Below, in pieces: positions 43,590-55,400 of a stretch of 64,000 bases of DNA; positions within the stretch are counted from its first letter, which is position 1; each line of letters opens with the position of its first letter. The notes under the pieces were generated by a model. It was given only the letters and a program-made list of their open reading frames with translations, made no database searches and had not been told where the DNA came from. Source of the stretch: Liopterus haemorrhoidalis (lineage: Eukaryota > Arthropoda > Insecta > Coleoptera > Dytiscidae); assembly GCA_963971575.1 (NCBI GenBank), contig OZ020619.1, positions 20,590,813 through 20,654,812 on the forward strand. Direction: 5' to 3'. The position numbers and the translations under genes were made by a program.

Positions 43590-46015
43590 ATATTATTTAT
43601 TTATTTATTTATTTATTTTATTTTATTTATTTATTTATACCTCTGGGATGATCAACAGGAACGAGGTCCCAATAAAAGATCAACACTCATAACAAATTAG
43701 TACATTTGGTTGCATCAGAAATTGTAAATAACGTGTACAAAAAAAATATTTAAGCTAATTAAACATATTGTAATATATATATATATATATATATAATAAC
43801 AAATGCATGAACATACATAACGATGTATAGAAACTTATTTAAGCAAAATTTTGAAAAGCAAGATAATAATACTTAACTATTTTTTTCCTTATCTTTTTCT
43901 TTTTAATCGAGGAAACATGTAAATCATAAAATTTAGTAACAACTAAATAAATTTCAGTAACAATTAAATAAACATATTATATGTCAACCACCAACATTAG
44001 ATTATCTTTAAGATATAATCTGATCTTTTTACAGTATGTTGAGAGGGTATCATTAAAGATATCGACTGTATCAATATTGTTTACAAAAGAACACGGAGCA
44101 TTAGCTGCTAGATTATTTTTGGCCGTTGACAGTTGAAACACATATTTAATACGAGTATTATAATTCGACACATGTAAGTGTATCAGACTAGAAAAATGAT
44201 CGTTATCAAAATGATTATTTACGATTTTGTAAATTTGATTTGCATCAGATAAGTCTCTTCTCTGCGTCAAACTTAACATATTGAAAAAGACAAGTTTTGT
44301 ATTGTAACTTTCTGAAATTAAAGTGCATTGCCAGTTTTGTTACACAAATGTTTTAAAAACTTTTTTTGTATTCTTTCAATTTTAAGAGACCAATTTTGAT
44401 AAAAAGGATTCCATATACTGAAACAATATTCAAGATGTGATTGTACATATGCAAAATATAAAGATTTTAAAGCAAGAGGATTAGAGAAATACTTAGTACA
44501 CCTTAAAATGTATCCCAGGTTACGTAAACTCTTATTTACACAGGATTGGATATGATAATTAAAATTCAGTTTTTCGTCAAAAAATATTCCTAACTCTTTG
44601 ACATACTCTACTCTAGTTAAGTTATGCTTATCTATATTGTACATGTGTAAAATTTTGTGTTTAGCTCAAAATGTGTTTAGCTAAATGTTAGAAATTGGCA
44701 TTTATTAAAATTTAAGAACAGTTCATTTTCCAAGCACCATTCTTGTATTCTATCTAAGTCTCCTTGCAATTGTTGGATATTTCGTTGAAAATTTTCAAAC
44801 CATCGGCATAAAATAAATAGTTTGATTTAATTGAAAAGAATAGATCATTTACAAATATAAGAAATAACGTCGGTCCAAGGTGCGATCCTTGGGGAACACC
44901 TGAAGCTAGAGAAAATTTAAATGTATTAACCATTATAAACCATTTGATGAGTGCGATTTGTTAGGTATGACTGTAACCATGTTTTTACCTCATCGGTAAA
45001 ACCGAAAAAGCTTGTTTTATCAATAAGACGTTTAATGTTTACGCGATCAAACGCTTTTCAAAAATCCGTATAGATAGAATCTACTTGGGAATTTTTTGAT
45101 AGTATATTAGTTGGAAACTGTGAGTAGTGCAAAAGATTAGTGAAGGTTGATCTTTTTGGCATAAATCCATGTTGATGCGGAGTTATTGACGCTGTAATAT
45201 ATTGTAAATTTTTTTTTATTAATAATAGAGTCAAAAATTTTTGCAAAAACTGAAAGTTTTGAGATAGGTCTATAGTTCCATAGGTCTGCCTTATCATCAG
45301 ATTTAAAAATTGGTGTAATATAAGCTTCTTTAAACATACTAGGATATTTTGATTCTTTTAATAACTTTGAAAACAATAGATATAAAGGATAAGCCAAATT
45401 TGTTACACAATTTTTCACGAACATAGGATTAATTCCATCTGGACCACTCGATTTTTTTGTATCCAGTTGCAGAATAACATTAAAAATCTCTTCTTGGTTA
45501 ATTGTTATGTTACTTAAATTTGACATACATAAATCTACTGAATTTAAGACTGAGCTATTGTTATTGTTTGTGGTTGAGTATATTGATTGAAAATGTGTTG
45601 CGAATAAATTCACAGTTTCACTAATGTTACTAGATTCATCACCGTTATATTTCATAACAGCAGGCATGCCACTGTTTATATTATTTTTTTTAACAAATGT
45701 CCAGAATTTCTTAGGATTGTTTGAAGTTTGTTAATTTGTATTTTTATAACAGATCTAATATGTGAATATAATAATTTATCCGCCTTGTTATTGTACTTTT
45801 TCATTTTTTTTCCGGATTATATGTTTCTTTTTTATAAGAGATATTAAGTAATCTGAATAGTATTCAGGGAAATTGTTATTTTTGAACTTTACAAGTGGAA
45901 CATTTCTGTCTATAATATCAAATATAATTTCATAAAATTTTTTCGTCACTTGTTCGATATTAATTGTTTGAAATTCAATCGACCAATTATGAATACTCAA
46001 TTCCGAATTTATTTC
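43590..46015 (-). pseudogene. jockey/CR1-like LINE remnant C (RT domain present)
   Basis: The minus strand from ~46000 reads FYEIIFDIIDRNVPLVKFKN and PEYYSDYLISLIKKK (pre-RT region). After a gap come KKSSGPDGINPMFVKN, PSMFKEAYITPIFKSDDKAD and NYRPISKLSVFAKIFDSII, the conserved start of the RT domain. Then follow HGFMPKRSTFTNLL, an IYTDF-AF-Dxx-type motif A, a GSHLGPTLFLIFVNDLF motif B, and YADG at 44799-44825 in place of YADD. Further on are VEYVKELGIFFDEKLNFNYH, LYFAYVQSHLEYCFSIWNP and SDANQIYKIVNN. The 3' UTR ends with GAGGTATAAATAAATAAAT, an (AAAT)n tail at 43590-43640. Several frameshifts and a lost catalytic residue show it is dead. No endonuclease domain remains. Confidence 0.87.
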
Positions 46016-46180
46016 ATATATATATATAAAAGCAATTAAGGATCAATTTTTACTAACGGTCTAATGCATGTGGAACAATATATACCTAGAAAATTTGTAT
46101 TCTCTTGCCAATGATATTTTTTATTTTGACAATCGACATACTACTTTTCCTATCTAAAACTATTTTCCCATGTAAAGTTG
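46016..46180. other. LINE C 5' junction
   Basis: A TA-rich tract at 46015-46030 marks the truncation point; then unremarkable sequence up to H8. Confidence 0.35.
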
Positions 46181-46188
46181 CTATGGAC

Positions 46189-46865
46189 TAGGAATGACGA
46201 GAATTGGAAATTTCTGGAACCGGGTAACCGCCACAATTACCCGGATAATGTCCACTACCTGTTAATTACCCGTTACCCGTTAATTACTCGTTATCCCTTA
46301 ATTACCCGCCACAAAATTTGGAAATACGCAGACCAATTCTGTAACTCAGTTACTACGATCATTGTAACAAAATTTGTCCCTATGTGCAAGGTCAGTTACT
46401 ATCATGAATGAAAGTCATTATACTTTTTACAATATTTTATCTTGTAGTAACGTTATTACACAGTAAATTTTTACAGAATTGATCTGTATGAATATTTTTC
46501 AATTTTGTCAATCTCCAAAATATAAGTAATGAGCAAAAACAAGGTTCTTGCTTCCAAAATCCAAGTGATGAGCACAAAAAAGGTCCTCACTTCCAAAATC
46601 CAAGTGATGAGCAAAAAAAAGGTCCTCACTTCCAAAATCCAAGTGATGAGCAAAAAAAAGGTCTTCACCTCAACTGGTACTCGTTAATTACCCGCTACTC
46701 GTTAATTACCATCTACCCTTTAATTACTCGCTACCCGTTAGTTACCCATTACCCGTTAGTTAACGGGTAAGGGGTAGATAACGGGTAGCGAGTATTCAAA
46801 CTCGGAACCGGGGAGAACCTTAACGGGTCGGGTAGCGGGTACCTGGGTACTCGACGTCATTCCTA
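46189..46865. mobile_element. hAT-type element H8 with 4 minisatellite units
   Basis: The ends TAGGAATGACG and CGTCATTCCTA are perfect 11-bp inverted repeats. They are flanked by the exact duplication CTATGGAC (46181-46188 and 46866-46873). Subterminal TTACCCG/CGGGTAA repeats are dense on both sides (46255-46310 and 46680-46850). Four minisatellite units lie at 46495-46680. Ends starting TAGG rather than CAG mark a different hAT group from H1-H7. Confidence 0.92.
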
Positions 46866-46873
46866 CTATGGAC

Positions 46874-47354
46874 ACATTTGGAACGAACACCGAAGGTGTG
46901 TTCGTTTGTGTTGCCCAACCTACACTAAACTATACCACAGCTACGCTATGGCGTTCGTTTGTGTTCTGACACCTGTACGTAAAGTGTTCGTTTGTATTTT
47001 TGAACTTGTTCAGGACAGGCAAAATTTACACTTGCTCGGGAGTGAGTGTAGCTTCAGGCAACCTGTAAAAAGGCGGCAAACTTAATCTAACTTAGTTATA
47101 ATCTGTATTCGGTATAGCGGAAATTTTTATTTTACATCTATCTATCTATCATGAATCGAGTAATATGTAGTAGTAAAGTACTTTTCCTACAATGCTGGTA
47201 ACTAACAGAAATAAATTCAGAAGCTTTATAAAATCTGTCAAAATTTTTATAATTTATTTTTATAAAATTTATTTCAGCAATTAAACTGTTCATATTATCT
47301 TAATTATTTACTATTACTTCAGCACAAATTTATTTTAAAATTTGAAGTTATAAA
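46874..47354. other. No recognisable feature
   Basis: GTTCGTTTGT(G/A)TT recurs four times between 46910 and 47010 in otherwise unique-looking DNA. No gene was recognised. Confidence 0.35.
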
Positions 47355-47529
47355 CAGTAGCGGACTGGCAAAATTTTCCGGCCCCGGAAAATTGGAATAA
47401 ATCGGCACCATAGGATCAAGGGCCGGCCTCATTGGATCAAGGACCGGCTCCATTGATCCAAGAATGTGTCCTATTGGGACCGGCCCACCGGAAAATTGCC
47501 CGGTGTCCCGGTGGGCCAGTCCGTCACTG
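47355..47529. mobile_element. hAT-type MITE H9
   Basis: The ends CAGTAGCGGACTGGC and GCCAGTCCGTCACTG pair at 13 of 15. They are flanked by the exact duplication GTTATAAA (47347-47354 and 47530-47537). GGACCGGC and CCGGAAAATT blocks recur inside. It is 175 bp long with no minisatellite. Confidence 0.93.
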
Positions 47530-47537
47530 GTTATAAA

Positions 47538-48804
47538 CTTTGTCTGGAAATGTCATTCACCTGCCTGGAAAACCGTTCGTTTGTATTCCTGTTTCGGGAA
47601 GTTCGGAAGAAGTTTTTAGTAAAAAAACCTCGAGTACAATATAATCTAATACTGTATAATAGCTAAATGGGTTAATACTGTGATATTCGTAACGAGTTCT
47701 GTAAGCAATCTATAAGCGTTATCTTATGGTTCTATTATTTCTCCTTATATATATATATATATATATATATACAGGGTGTATCAAGATAGGGGAACACGAT
47801 TTTTTTCAAAAATGAGACTTTGGAACATGGTGTGAAAAACAAATTATACAAAGAATTGAATGATACTATTGAAAATTTCCGGGATAAACCAGAAATACAT
47901 GATATGAGGGACAACTTTGATTTTTTAATGGAAATATACCTATGTCATGTTGGTATCTTTGCTGATAGAGCTTTTAAAAAGAAACAATTTTTAACTAACA
48001 ATTTCTTAATATTTTTTACGGTTAACGAAAATTTGTTTTCCCTATAATGACTTGAAAGTAAAGTATTTTTATTTATAAGTTTTCAAAGTACTTTCCATTT
48101 TGGTTTAAATACTTTTGAGTTCTCTGTAAATCGGAACATAATAAAAAAAAAATATTGCACTTTCACGTCGTACCTATAATTTTGAAAGTATTTGAAGTAC
48201 CCCCAACGCGAACCGTTGTTATAGAAACGTATCACCCAACACATATAGGTCATGTCTTTGCTTTAAGCGTAACTAATTAAGTAAATGAGATTTTTTTTTT
48301 ATTAAGAATTACACAAAAAATCAAAATGTAATGAAAAGGACATTTTATGACAGTCAATTTAATCTAGAATTTGCAATGTGAGTATAATTTACAAAGCTTA
48401 AACAAGGTGACCAAAAGTCCGAATTAGTAGACAAAAATTATTAGATTTCTAAATCTAGTTCCGCCTGAGGGTTTGGGATAGCCTATACACTTAATTTGGC
48501 ATTGATATCGTTTACTTCGTTTAAATTAGCATAATTATACGATTAGCATAATATCAAAATAAGTATAATTTATTTTATTTTTGCTATGAAAGTTATATTT
48601 TTATGAATATAAATGTAATATACTTCTATTTATGAATTGAGCACATTTGAACAAAATTGAGCGAATTTTTATTATAATTTCGTGCTTCGATCTTGTATAA
48701 CTTCGCGGCCCCCCAACGAAGCTTTAACGACCCCCCAGTGGGCCACGCACCCCGGTTGAGAAACGCTGACCTAGACACTGTAATGTCACTTTTAGTGCCT
48801 AGTT
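47538..48804. other. Repeat edges, one lone hAT end
   Basis: (TA)n at 47748-47770 is followed by ACAGGGTGTATCAAGATAGGGG, a possible mariner-type end. Modular-repeat sequence lies at 48050-48180. A lone hAT right arm at 48700-48762 (GGCCCCCCAACGAAGC, CGGTTGAGAAACGCTG) has no left partner. The 75-residue frame at 47820 has no motif. Confidence 0.45.
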
Positions 48805-49278
48805 CAGTGGTCTCCAAAGTGGGGTAGTAGTACCCCGAGGGGTACGCTGAAAATTATAGGGGGTACGCCACATTTCTTTACAAAATGCTTTGTCCTCTGC
48901 GCGCACAGAATTATAACTGAAAACAAAATTCAAAAATAGCGCTTACTACCAGATCTTCGAATTGCATTAACAGAGGGAATCAAGCCAGATTTTTCCGAAA
49001 TTAGTCAACAAATTCAATCACATTGTTCCCATTAAATTATAATATAAAATTTCTCTTGTAATTTATCTATTGCATGTACGTATATTGTTTCATTTAAAAT
49101 AAATAAATTAAGAAAATAACTTGATTTTCTGCATTCTTTCCGTTCATTTCCTGAAAAAAGTCATTTTTGACACACACAAATACAAAAATATATATATTAG
49201 TCCCTAATAATTAAGGGGTACAATTTATGATTATTTTCGTCATAAGGGTACGCGGTCAAAAAAGTTTGGAGACCACTG
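48805..49278. mobile_element. hAT-type MITE H10
   Basis: Perfect 14-bp ends CAGTGGTCTCCAAA and TTTGGAGACCACTG are flanked by the exact duplication GCCTAGTT (48797-48804 and 49279-49286). GGGGTACGC motifs lie near both ends. A fragment reading GIKPDFSEISQQIQSHCSH at ~48972-49030 looks like the C-terminal end of a hAT-related transposase or ZBED-type protein, so this may derive from a coding parent. Confidence 0.9.
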
Positions 49279-49282
49279 GCCT

Positions 49283-49286
<4 letters not shown>

Positions 49287-49314
<28 letters not shown>

Positions 49315-50190
49315 TTTATTGACCACAATACAATACAATTAAATTGTTTACAGTCAGTCAAACAATAGTGTAGATTTATACAAAAAGAGTTACACATAGA
49401 TATAATTATTACTTAGATACAAAAACTAATGATAATACTAAAAATTTAAATCAATATATTCGGACACAGAGTACAATGGATTTTGAATTAGCACATCCTT
49501 CACAAACGCTTCAAATTTATTTTGGGGTAAAAGTCTTACAGACTCTGGCAATTTATTAAAGAATTTAATAGCGTAGTAGGTAGTGCTATTTCTGGATTTT
49601 AATAGGCGGCTGAATTTAGGATATATATCATTCTTGTATCTAGTATTATGATTATGAATGTCATTAAAAGATTTAAAGTCGTTTTTATTTTTGTAAAAAA
49701 ATTTTAAACAGGCAAAAATGTAGAGTGATGGCAGAGTCATAATTTGCAAAGATAAAAAAGATTTTTGACAGTCTGCTCTGTAAGAAATGCCGTCAATGAT
49801 TCTCACAGCGCGTCTTTGCAATGCAAAAATTCTATCAGCAGAGGACGAGTGTCCCCATGCTAAGAGGGCATAAGAAATATGTGATTGAAAAAGTGAGTAA
49901 TAAGCTACTAAGAGCACATCTTTAGTTACTATGTCCACAAGATTTCTCAGTAAGAAAATTGTTCTACATAGCTTACCACTCACATAATCAACATCGTGTT
50001 TCCAATTTAATTCCCTGTCAACATATACCCCTAAAAATTTAATAAAGCCTGGACTCTCAAATGTATACTTTCTTAAAGAAATAACCATACTTTCACATTT
50101 GTTTGTGTTTAGAGACAACATGTTTGCCGCAAACCAATTGCTAGCATCGTTTAAATGTGAATCACTATTACTAATGAAATCGCTACTACT
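49287..50190 (-). pseudogene. jockey/CR1-like LINE remnant B with open C-terminal frame
   Basis: The minus strand has an open frame of about 227 codons (50121-49438), continuing upstream without ATG to ~50190 (HLNDASNWFAAN). It reads NMLSLNTNKCESMVI, KFLGVYVDRELNWKHDVDYV, LLVAYYSLFQSHISYALLAW-GHSS, LQRRAVRIIDGISYRADC, LPSLYIFACL and HNHNTRYKNDIYPKF, and ends YSVSEYIDLNF. This is the region C-terminal to RT motif C in jockey/CR1-type LINEs. A ~150-bp 3' UTR ends in (TTA)n at 49287-49312, directly against the H10 duplication. It is 5'-truncated but has no stops in 227 codons, so it is younger than remnants A and C. Confidence 0.87.
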
Positions 50191-50630
50191 GACTATCCGT
50201 AAAATGCAACTTTTAATGTCAATTGGCGAAAAGGTAATGTAGTAAAACGTAGACAGTGTGTATATAAATAAACTAATACAAAGTACACTAATGTTAAACT
50301 GTACCTTTATATACTAACAAGTACTGGATTTACCTTGCTGGATTCTATAAAAAATGATGACGTAAACTCAACTTAATTGAGAGCAATGAATGATACAATA
50401 ATTAATAGAACGCTTCATTACTCACTTACTGTACGAATACACGTGCATTGTCATAACGCTATTCAGCACGTTTTATTGCTATAATTTAATCTACAACCTG
50501 ATACATTAAAATACATCATTGTCATTAATACTGACGTAATAATTAGCCATCATGATCGTTTGTTGCCACAATTAGTATATCTATCGCATAGTTAAACCGA
50601 AGAATAATAATTCGGAATTATTTTTTACTA
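50191..50630. other. No recognisable feature
   Basis: AT-rich, nothing supported. Confidence 0.35.
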
Positions 50631-51720
50631 TTAGCTGACCTACTCGTACTTCGTACGCGTTTGTTATATATATTTTGTAATAAAGTAAATAATAAGAGAT
50701 CTAAACGATGATTAAACTTTTTAGTTTGAGATTGGCGATCAGGAAATTAAGTGGTAATAAATTGAAAACTGAATTCACTTGCGACTAGTTTCGCATATAT
50801 TATATGATTCTTCAAGTCTTGTACATAATTAAAAAAATTAGAGAGATATATCAAGATTATGTTTCAAATCGCTCCCCCAACTCCCCAAATAATCTTCCAA
50901 TTTAAAAATGCTTTTATTTAAAACTGTATTGTATAGAAAAGTAAACTATCTCCATTATAAACAAAATATATGTATATGTATAAGGCCAAAGAAAGTAAGG
51001 ATAGATATCTAAGCCACGTTATCATTGTGATGTTTCCACCAGTTCCATTATATCCGTACTCATTTTAAGTATTAAATACTTGAGGCTTATTCTGCCCAAG
51101 TGCTGACTGCAGAATATCAAAAGATAAAAATCCAAAGGAGGTGGGAGGATTCGAACCCGCATCCCTGTGCACCGCAGACAGCCGTCTTACCACAGAGCCA
51201 AGCCAACAATTTTTTTAAAAACATATTTTCGCTGTTAAATAAAGTGAAATATATTAAGTTTATAGATAGTGCTCCTCATAGCCTGCCAAGTGTGCCTGCA
51301 AAACTGCATTGACCGAAAAAGTAGAGAATGTTTACATTTTTGATGTAAATAATAAGAAGTAAAGAATATTTCCAGATTTTAGTTTTAAGACAACTTCCAA
51401 ATATTTATCTAATTGAAAAAATATATAAAACAAAAAATATTTGTTTTCTTATTTTAAACAATTTTTGTCATATACGTTTTTCCTGTTAAATCAATAATAA
51501 GTAAGATATTTCAAGTTTTTTAGTAAGCATAGAAAACTTTTAGATACGATACAACCTATGTTCGAATCCCGGCTTTGCTCTAGCATCAACCGGATTACAT
51601 GAAATGTAATTTGTCCAAAAAGTCCAGCCCTTTTTGCGTGAATCTTAAATAAACAGACAGATAAAAAGTGACTTGAAAACACTGAAAAAAGGAATTATTA
51701 GATTTCATCTTATAATCACG
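50631..51720 (-). repeat. Helitron-like modular repeat, minus strand
   Basis: The minus-strand end GCGTACGAAGTACGAGTAGG-TCAGCTAA (50631) belongs to the shared terminal set. Inside are GCCACGTTATCATTGTGATG...TTTTAAGTATTAAATACTTGAG (51012-51085), also at 37130-37215, and AGATTCACGCAAAAAGGGC-TGGAC (51600-51660 in reverse). A SINE head is embedded at 51139. Confidence 0.5.
51139..51207 (-). repeat. tRNA-derived SINE head
   Basis: On the minus strand the A box GGCTCTGTGGTAAGACGG and B box GGGTTCGAATCC are ~40 nt apart. A 4-bp anticodon-like stem CTGT/ACAG lies between them. Acceptor pairing is poor, so it is not a working tRNA. Confidence 0.55.
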
Positions 51721-51894
51721 AAAAAATAAAAATAAATAAATAAACTGATAGTGTTGAATTTTATTTAAATTAATAAATTTTTAAAAGTCACTCTTCTATT
51801 GTCTATCTTCTGGGAATGAAAACTGAATACCCGTCGGCTTATGGCAAATTCTCGCAAGATCTAGGAATCAGCTAAATGAGGATCTAACAAGTAT

Positions 51895-52005
51895 TTGTAT
51901 ATGGGATGGAAAGACCTGACAATTAGCAAAACAAGATGGAGGACTTATATCAGTGAAGCCAAAAGTCCACCTAACTCACAGTGCCCAAAGAAGAAGAAAC
52001 AATAC
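51895..52005 (+). pseudogene. RTE-like LINE 3' end
   Basis: The frame reads GWKDLTISKTRWRTYISEAK, then SPPNSQCPKKKKQY, over TGCCCAAAGAAGAAG. It matches the tail in H1 (4882-4972). Only the last ~35 codons survive. Confidence 0.65.
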
Positions 52006-52110
52006 CAAATTATTTCCTCTACAGCATGTCAAGATTTCAAGATGTCAGATGAACCAGATATATAGAGAAATGCTGGCCCAGATACGCTACGAGAAACAAA
52101 AGTAGACCAA

Positions 52111-53583
52111 CAGTGTGGTAATGTATCTAGGTATTTGTATCTAGATACAGTAACTAGATACTGTGCAAGTATCTAGTTACTGTATCTAGGTACATTTTAA
52201 AATATGTATCTGTATCTGTATCTAGATATTTAAATCAGTATCTTTCCTATTTTGTCTTTTTCAAGGTCTTTTTACAAAATATGTCCTTACGATTTTTCAA
52301 ACCTGTGATCAAAATAAAACAATTTATGGAGGGATTTTTTTTTATTGTTGTTTATAAAAGAAAAACAACAGTATGTTGCATATTTGTAACATTATGAAAG
52401 TTAACTCAAATTTTAACAGGAGTTTAATTTAAATGAAATTTATGGAAGGTTTTTATCTTTGTTAGACAAAGATGTACACCACATGTTTCGCATTTGAAAT
52501 GCGTATAACCCTTGCAGCCTGGCAATTTACTTTGCAAAATTATCTTTGCAAACTATAATAATAATAATAATAAAACACGTTTAGTAACTATATTTAAAGG
52601 TTGTTTGGGTAACCGTTGATAAAAAAATTATTTCATTTAAAAAAAAAATTAATAGCTAACTAGTTTCGGCGTAAGCCATTTTCAGAGCTGGAAATACAAT
52701 TACATTTTATTAAAATTTTATAGATAAAAATAAATTAAATAAATAAATTATAAGTTTGAGAATTATGATAAAATACAAGTTCTATATGTAATTAATTAAA
52801 TTTTGGAAAACATTCTTTTATTTTTTATTTAAAAAAAAAGTTAAAAAAATTAAATTTTATCCAAAATGTAATTAATTATGTATAGAACTTGTATTTTATC
52901 ATAATACTCAAACTTATAATTTATTTATTTATTTAATTTATTTTTATCTATAAAATTTTAATAAAGTGTAATTGTATTTCCAGCTCTGAATAAATTTAAA
53001 AAAATAATAAATAAAAAAAAAATAATTAATTTTATTAACAACGTTAAGTAAAACAACCATTAAGTAATTATCTAATCTAAGAATAAGAATTAATTTTATA
53101 AATGTGAATTAATTAAAGAAAAATATAATAAATAAAATTCTTGTTTTATTTTTGTCATCCTAAATTCTCATTTAATAATCAGTAATTTATTAGCGAACAA
53201 AAAATGTTCGAGAAATCCACTGAAATTGGAATAAAAAAGTGATTTTTTTAAAGATTACATAGGTATATAGCTAGTTAATATTTGACACACAGCTTCAAAG
53301 GCTATTTGTGTTTATTTTAAGAGTAATAATAGTGCATAACTTATTTTTTATTGTGAACAAATATATTCCTTGCTCTAGTTATTTCTTTTTTTTGTGGTGT
53401 TTTCATTTTTCCGAAAGTATCTTAAAAGTATTTTGAAGTATCTAGATACATTGTAAAAAAAAATGTATATGTATCTAGATACTTTTTAAAATTTGTATCT
53501 ATATCTGCATCTAGATACATTTTTCCTCAAGTATCTGTATCTGTATCTAGATATATTTTCAAATGTATCTATTACAACACTGT
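52111..53583. mobile_element. hAT-type element H11 (1.47 kb)
   Basis: The ends CAGTGTGGTAATGTATC and GTATCTATTACAACACTG-like sequence pair imperfectly. They are flanked by the exact duplication TAGACCAA (52103-52110 and 53584-53591). Dense TGTATCTAGATAC repeats lie in both subterminal regions (52125-52235 and 53440-53560). No transposase frame survives. A large internal inverted repeat is at 52681-52990. Confidence 0.88.
52681..52990. repeat. Foldback (~130-bp arms) inside H11
   Basis: TTCAGAGCTGGAAATACAATTACA...AATTAAATTTTGG (52681-52807) is mirrored by CCAAAATGTAATTAATT...GTATTTCCAGCTCTGAA (52860-52990) with few differences. It is probably a separate foldback element nested in H11. The flanks are too A-rich to define a target duplication. 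Confidence 0.8.
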
Positions 53584-53685
53584 AGACCAAGTAGTACCAA
53601 GGTATGATATCGAAAAAGCTGGAAATTGGTTAAGAATAGCGAAGAACAGATTAACATGGAAGAAGTTTGAGCAGTGAATGAAAAA

Positions 53686-54310
53686 AGTTAGATGATGATA
53701 CTTTATTCGAAATCGTTAGGGCAATTTTTGATATACACACGTTTATGTATTTTTCTCAAGATATTAGACAATTTATGAACACTAGAACGTACATAAGTAC
53801 GTAGCGTATAAACGTGAAAATATCATACATTTCCATATGTTATTTTTACGTTTCCTTTGATTTCAACTGACTTAGGTTACACGATACAAGATTTTCGCAA
53901 ATTGTCTATTAAGTCATACCGAACAACGAGAATCTGAAATCAACTTTAAAAACTAGTAGAAACTGGTAATGCAAAAAACTTTGCTATGAAATAGTGATCT
54001 TAAGTAATATTCTAGAAAACTGAGAACAATGAATATTTATGTCACTACTGGGTTGTTTAACCGCAGGTTTCTGAAAAAAAAATAATAATAATAAAAAAGT
54101 GAAGGCAACCAATTATTTTGTCGTGTTTATTTATTATTTACTCTTAACCACCTGATAGATAATAAGGAAAATCATATGCTAGAGTTTGAATTTGATTTTC
54201 CTTATTATACTACTTAACTTAAAGAATTAAAGTGATAAAATGGTTCAAATTTATTAAAGTTTTTATCCGATTGACTCCTGCAGCATAGTTTTAAATCAAT
54301 ATTCTTCCTT
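53686..54310. other. No recognisable feature
   Basis: AT-rich. An imperfect inverted pair (AATAAGGAAAATCA... and TGATTTTCCTTATT) at 54164-54210 forms a small hairpin. Confidence 0.4.
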
Positions 54311-55400
54311 ATTCTTCTTTTTTTGGGCACTGTCAGCCAGTTGTTCTTGTGCGCCAGAAAATATTACTTATTTTTTATTTGCATAAATTTGTTTCTCTTT
54401 CATCCTTCCTAAGCACTATCAACATGTTGATTTTTGACCTTACTCACATAAGTCCTCGATATTGATCGGTTAATTTTCAGTCTCTATCATGTGACCCGTA
54501 TACCAATACTCGTTGGATGTTCGTTTAGCTGATTTATCCATCTCCAGCGAGGTCTTCCCACTAGCCGATTGGTCTTCATTCTACTTCCCAGATACTCTTT
54601 ACCATTCTGTTCTCTTTCATCCGCATCACGTGTCATATCCACGGTAACTTGTACTGTTGTCTTGTGTGATACTCAGCCTTGAATACAGTTTTCGGACCTT
54701 TATTATTGCGCATTCTTCATTTACCATTAATTTAAATGCGATGAAAGGTTCGGCGTAATATTTAATTTTCGAAAATTAAAGATATACAAAAATCACTAGC
54801 CGAGCGGTAGGCAGAAATTCAAATAAATTACTTTAGAAACGGGAGGTAGAAATAAAACATTATTTCAGGAGTGGGGTGGGAAAAATTTAGAATATCATTG
54901 AAGGAACGGGGGTAAAAGTTTAGAAAGCACTTGAGGAGCAGTGGGAAGAAATCCAGAAAATCATTTGAAAAATACTAACAAGATTATACATATAAAAAAA
55001 TAGATGTTTTATATTTCACACAACCTGGAGAAATAATAATCAAATTCGAAGCCCGGGCACAAGCTTGCAAACCCCAGAGCCTCTAGGTCAAACCCGAAGC
55101 AGTGACATCCCTAAACGTACTATAGTTTTATAGAGCCTAATCTTGAAGTTTCTTAACAAATAAGAAAGTGATGGACCTTTCGGGGAAAAGCGTATAGTAG
55201 AAAGTCTGAGCTGGATGAAATATTTAGACAGAATACCAAATGACTGAGTTGCAAAAAAGGTTTTTAGAAGAGAAGAACTAAACAAAAGAAAACGGGAACT
55301 TTCGAAAGAAAATAAATACGCAAAAAAGAAAGAAAAATAAAGAAGAAACACTAATTAATGTAATTCTTGAAGAAACGCAAAATGAAAAATCGGAAAGTTA
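54311..55400 (-). pseudogene. RTE-like LINE fragment, 3' part
   Basis: On the minus strand SLSYLLRNFKIRLYKTIVR (~55190-55110) is the RTE motif after RT. It is interrupted by ~300 bp of other DNA (54780-55090). Then LIFEN.ILRR (~54775), a GH..RDADE region and TNRLVGRPRWRW (~54560) follow. The 3' end carries CTGACAGTGCCCAAAAAAAGAAGAA at 54350-54311. Many stops and shifts. A sister copy is at 58240-58690. Confidence 0.7.
54825..54975 (+). repeat. ~35-bp tandem repeat, 4 units
   Basis: Units such as AGTGGGGTGGGAAAAATTTAG, AATATCATTGAAGG and AACGGGGGTAAAAGTTTAG, AAAGCACTTGAGG repeat with ~35-bp spacing inside the insertion that splits the RTE fragment. Confidence 0.65.

Larger units (their letters stand above)
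52020..53685 (+). pseudogene. RTE-like LINE C-terminus, split by H11
   Basis: Left of H11 the frame reads PRYATRNKSRPS; right of it, after one copy of the duplicated 8-mer, YDIEKAGNWLRIAKNRLTWK and KFEQ-stop. The pattern R...KSRPS..W.DDI.K.AG..W.RIA.NR..W is the usual end of RTE-type pol proteins. The reading frame changes once near the junction. It is an older fragment into which the hAT element jumped. Confidence 0.7.

Noticed and set aside
47538..48050. 75-codon frame at 47820 as a small gene
   Set aside because: No motif; follows a (TA)n tract and merges into modular repeat sequence.
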